Shown one piece after another: positions 61,201 through 64,000 of a stretch of DNA of 64,000 bases. The DNA lies in the NCBI GenBank assembly GCA_030248215.1, contig JASANG010000678.1, positions 62,001 to 126,000 of the forward strand. The letters run 5' to 3'. The stretch is from Enoplolaimus lenunculus. Its lineage: Eukaryota > Nematoda > Enoplea > Enoplida > Thoracostomopsidae. Every line of letters begins with the position of its first letter. The first letter of the stretch is position 1. The position numbers and the translations under genes are program-made. The notes below the pieces were generated by a model. It searched no databases, had not been told where the DNA came from, and saw only the letters and a program-made list of their open reading frames with translations.

Positions 61201-63682
61201 CCATAATAAGGAATTTCATTACTAAACAAGGTCACGGAAGTTTTGTTCTATTCGGAATTGTCATGTCTACTAACTAATAAACGAACAAACTCTTGAACAT
61301 TTTCCTTATTATTAACGTATGCAGCTATTTATTAAAGTTTTGAAAAAGGCCACAAAAATGGGAACGAGGCAGTGGCGAACTTTTTATTAACATTCCCCCC
61401 TCTCGTTCCGCCTGGCTGCAAAATTTATTATACGACAGAAGTAAAATATTGTTGACTCTAGGACCAAATAAAGTTGAGTTCGAAACTTTAAAGTGTATTT
61501 AAGTTTTGAAAATACATTCCTTGTATTATCGCCCAAGCTATTGACACAAGACAAATACACCTTCAATTCTACGGAACGGATAGTTGCAACACAGGATAAA
61601 TATCAGTGACGAAGGGCGGCGGAGGGTGGGTTAAAAATAAATAACAGTCTGTAACCGAATAACAGGGAGGGAGGGAGCCCTCTGGTGAGACCAAATACAC
61701 ATCAGTCCCGCCTCTTTGAGCTTTTCATGCCTCTCCTGATCTTTTAAAATCGAATTACTCAAAAATTCAAATTTGGGCACGAAACGATCACATACGATCA
61801 TACGAAGGTTAAACATGCAAAAATGTTTAAAATCAAACCATTGAGGAATCAGTCTTATTTCATTCAACGGAAACTACAACTCCAAATGACGTAATTCTAC
61901 AACAGCAATACAATTATATGGCTGAAATTGGGGTTTTTAGAATTTTCAAAGCTGAATATTATTGTTTCGCTATAAGGTTCTAACCCCTACCTTCTTAAGA
62001 TGTATCCCTACGGTTGTGCTCAGAAGCGTACATAACGCAGAGATAAGGGGATACATCCACCTGTATAAATCACGGCCGTAACAGTAGTATAAGCATATTC
62101 CTAACCCTAAGCCTAAGCCTACAAGGGTCACTTGCTAAAAACTTAGACATTATTTCTTCCGAAATGAAATGTTTGCTAGGTCACTAGTAGTGCTAAGGTA
62201 TTTGATTATTTTGCTGCCTTTCAGCGTCTCATCGCAATCGTCCGACGATTTGTGGCGCTTCGTAGCTCTGTAGTTAGAATACAAATACTATCATTTCATT
62301 AAACTAACAATACGATTACAACGGACCACAGGCGGATGCAAAGGGACCCTACACTGGCCTAGGCCCGCAACAGGGATTGACACCAAGATATAATTTAAAG
62401 GCTTAGGCCTAAAATGGCGTTCGGCTTCTCGCTCGCTTCGCTCAGCAGTTTTTTCACTATTATAAATATATAGTGTAGTGACCCAAATAAAACAGGAGGG
62501 CTGATATTAATTTGGCATCTCCAGAGGGAACCTCTGTTATTCGGTTAGGGATTGTTATTTATTTTTAACCCGCCGTCCGCCGCCCTTTTTTACTAATATA
62601 TATTCGATATTGCAACTAAACCAAAACAAAAAAACAGCTTAAACCATTTAAGGTTCCCCGCAACTCTATTACAGTCCCGCGAAAGATGGTTCATCCCTCA
62701 GATATACAGAGGAAGCTTACCAAAACCTTTTAAAAAGGTTATATATAAAACAACATCCGTATAAAACTAACTTATAGTTTTTATATTCTATTTTGTAAAT
62801 TTGTACCAGTTATTATGCTGGTCATCAAGGTGCAACCGTATCGTTGAAAAATACCGGAGCCAGAGGTCAATAAAACTTGCCGAAACCGCAGGTGAAGCGA
62901 AATTAGGTAGTAAAATAATGCTTAATTTGCTAATGTTCACAGATTTTTTGAATATGTTAATTAATTCGTTTGGTTTTCTACTTATTTTTACTAAATCTCG
63001 GTAGTTCTTTAATCAAAATTGTGCCAAAAGTTAAAACGAGATGCGCCAAACGGATGAATTTTACAAATCTGTGCGAAAGTGTCTCAGGTAAAAACTCTAC
63101 TTTGGTGACTCGTATAAAATGGAGGTGAGAGTGATATTCATTTGGCCTCTCCGGATTACGGACTGTTATTTATTGTTAACCCGCCATCCGCCACCCTTCG
63201 TTACTGTTATACATCCGGTATTGCAACTATCTGTTGAATTAAACGTTTATTTGTCTTGTATCAAAAGCTTGAGCGGTAATGCAAGGTTATACTTAGGAAT
63301 GTACTTTGAAAACTTAAGTATGCTGTAACGTTTCGAACTCAACTTTATTTGGTCCTGTCACTACAGTAATATATAATACATACAAATATATGTATTATGT
63401 GCGTGTGCATATATTATACTCGCCCCCACTTTTTTCGAAATTTCTGGATCCGCCACTGTGCCTGACTTCCTTATACAAGCAGACCACAAAAATTACAGAA
63501 AGTAATTATTTTAGAATTTTCAAAACTTGAATATTTTTGTGTCAATACTTCAAATTGTTACACCTCCGCTTTTCGCGACATTTGCCTAAATTAATATGTA
63601 TTAAACTACCCGTTAATTACAAGGCTTTTAAAAGAATAATGTTTCGAGAATTGACGAACGATAATTGAATTTTTTACCATAG
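58203..63682. other. Repeat-rich right part, no supported gene
   Basis: It holds a long-inverted-repeat MITE (59345-59571), a fragment with TACCCGCGGGTAC repeats (59690-59805) that looks like a hAT-type end, reverse TA-type MITEs (59806-60125, 61457-61720), TTAGGC-motif sequence near 62070-62130, and TA-type and hAT-like pieces at 62470-63370. Sequence at 58200-59340 and 60130-61450 shows nothing recognisable. Confidence 0.5.
62826..63090 (+). mobile_element. Truncated hAT-like MITE next to a TA-type MITE
   Basis: AAGGTGCAACCGTATCGTTG begins a left end of the CAGGGTGCAACCGG family, with the AT-rich middle (GTGCCAAAAGTTAAAACGAG) but no right end. A TA-type copy (about 63100-63370) follows at once. 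Confidence 0.6.
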
Positions 63683-63789
63683 GCTCACCGTTTGTGCAAC
63701 ATGCTCCAGGGTACAACACTTATTGGACAAACTTATTTGAAGATAACGCTGAACCGCGGCTTAGCTTTGTGGCTATGGCCCAATTTTAA
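63683..63789 (+). CDS. Candidate terminal exon of an unknown gene
   Basis: A CCATAG acceptor is followed by 35 open codons after a split codon (phase 1) and a TAA. The peptide SPFVQHAPGYNTYWTNLF, then EDNAEPRLSFVAMAQF, has an ordinary protein composition, unlike the AT-rich flanks. No upstream partner was found. Family unknown; it could be chance. Confidence 0.35.
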
Positions 63790-64000
63790 GAAACATTTGG
63801 CAAAAAGAGCTTTTGGTATAAAACAAAAATTGTAATATTATTCAGTTAAGTACATAATGACATCTGGCTATGAAACATACAAAAAACAGGAGTTCCAGTG
63901 CACATAGATATAAAAACTGAGACTAAAAACCAATTTTAGCATAGAATCATAGCAAAACAGCATGCGTGGGCATACGAACAATACCTTAACGAATTTGAAA

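Overview
This window looks like nuclear DNA from an invertebrate animal. It is AT-rich, its genes are split by introns of roughly 0.2-1.1 kb with GT..AG borders, and the space between genes is full of short non-autonomous DNA transposons. The gene set is metazoan (EGR-type zinc-finger factor, synaptogyrin, TMEM177, LYRM4, LIM-domain protein). I cannot fix the phylum from sequence alone. All exon models below were made by hand by matching splice sites, codon phase and family similarity; none has been tested against transcripts.

Layout. 4.3-7.9 kb (+): three 3' exons of a long, low-complexity, unrecognised protein. 8.8-10.2 kb (-): a two-exon questin-oxidase-like enzyme. 13.8-16.8 kb (-): a complete four-exon AlkD-type DNA alkylation repair protein. 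18.9-22.4 kb (-): a complete six-exon TMEM177. 24.4-24.7 kb (-): single-exon LYRM4/ISD11. 25.9-27.1 kb: a tandem array of units that carry tRNA-like sequences and palindromes. 27.5-30.5 kb (+): a complete six-exon synaptogyrin with a decayed copy of part of exon 4 inside intron 3. 36.1-40.6 kb (+): the last three exons of a LIM protein ending in a 24-bp coding exon. 47.4 kb (+): a candidate 64-residue membrane protein. 48.3-53.8 kb (-): a very large, polyglutamine-rich EGR factor in two exons, whose stop codon lies inside its terminal CAA/CAG repeat. 53.8-64 kb: mostly repeats, plus one candidate terminal exon at the right edge.

Functional themes. TMEM177 (cytochrome c oxidase subunit 2 biogenesis) and LYRM4 (mitochondrial Fe-S cluster assembly) are mitochondrial and lie next to each other on the same strand, but about 1.9 kb apart, so an operon is not implied. 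AlkD and the questin-oxidase-like gene belong to families better known from bacteria and fungi, yet both carry ordinary introns here and sit between animal genes and repeats, so they are resident genes and not contamination.

Mobile DNA. At least five MITE families are recognisable. The best defined is a hAT-like family with ends CAGGGTGCAACCGG and 8-bp target duplications, seen intact at several sites and in nested insertions. Others are a 443-bp family with TA duplications, a family full of TTAGGC-like motifs, a long-inverted-repeat family ending in TAGGGCCCATATTCTC, and a 219-bp foldback. I saw no transposase, reverse transcriptase, capsid or envelope coding region.
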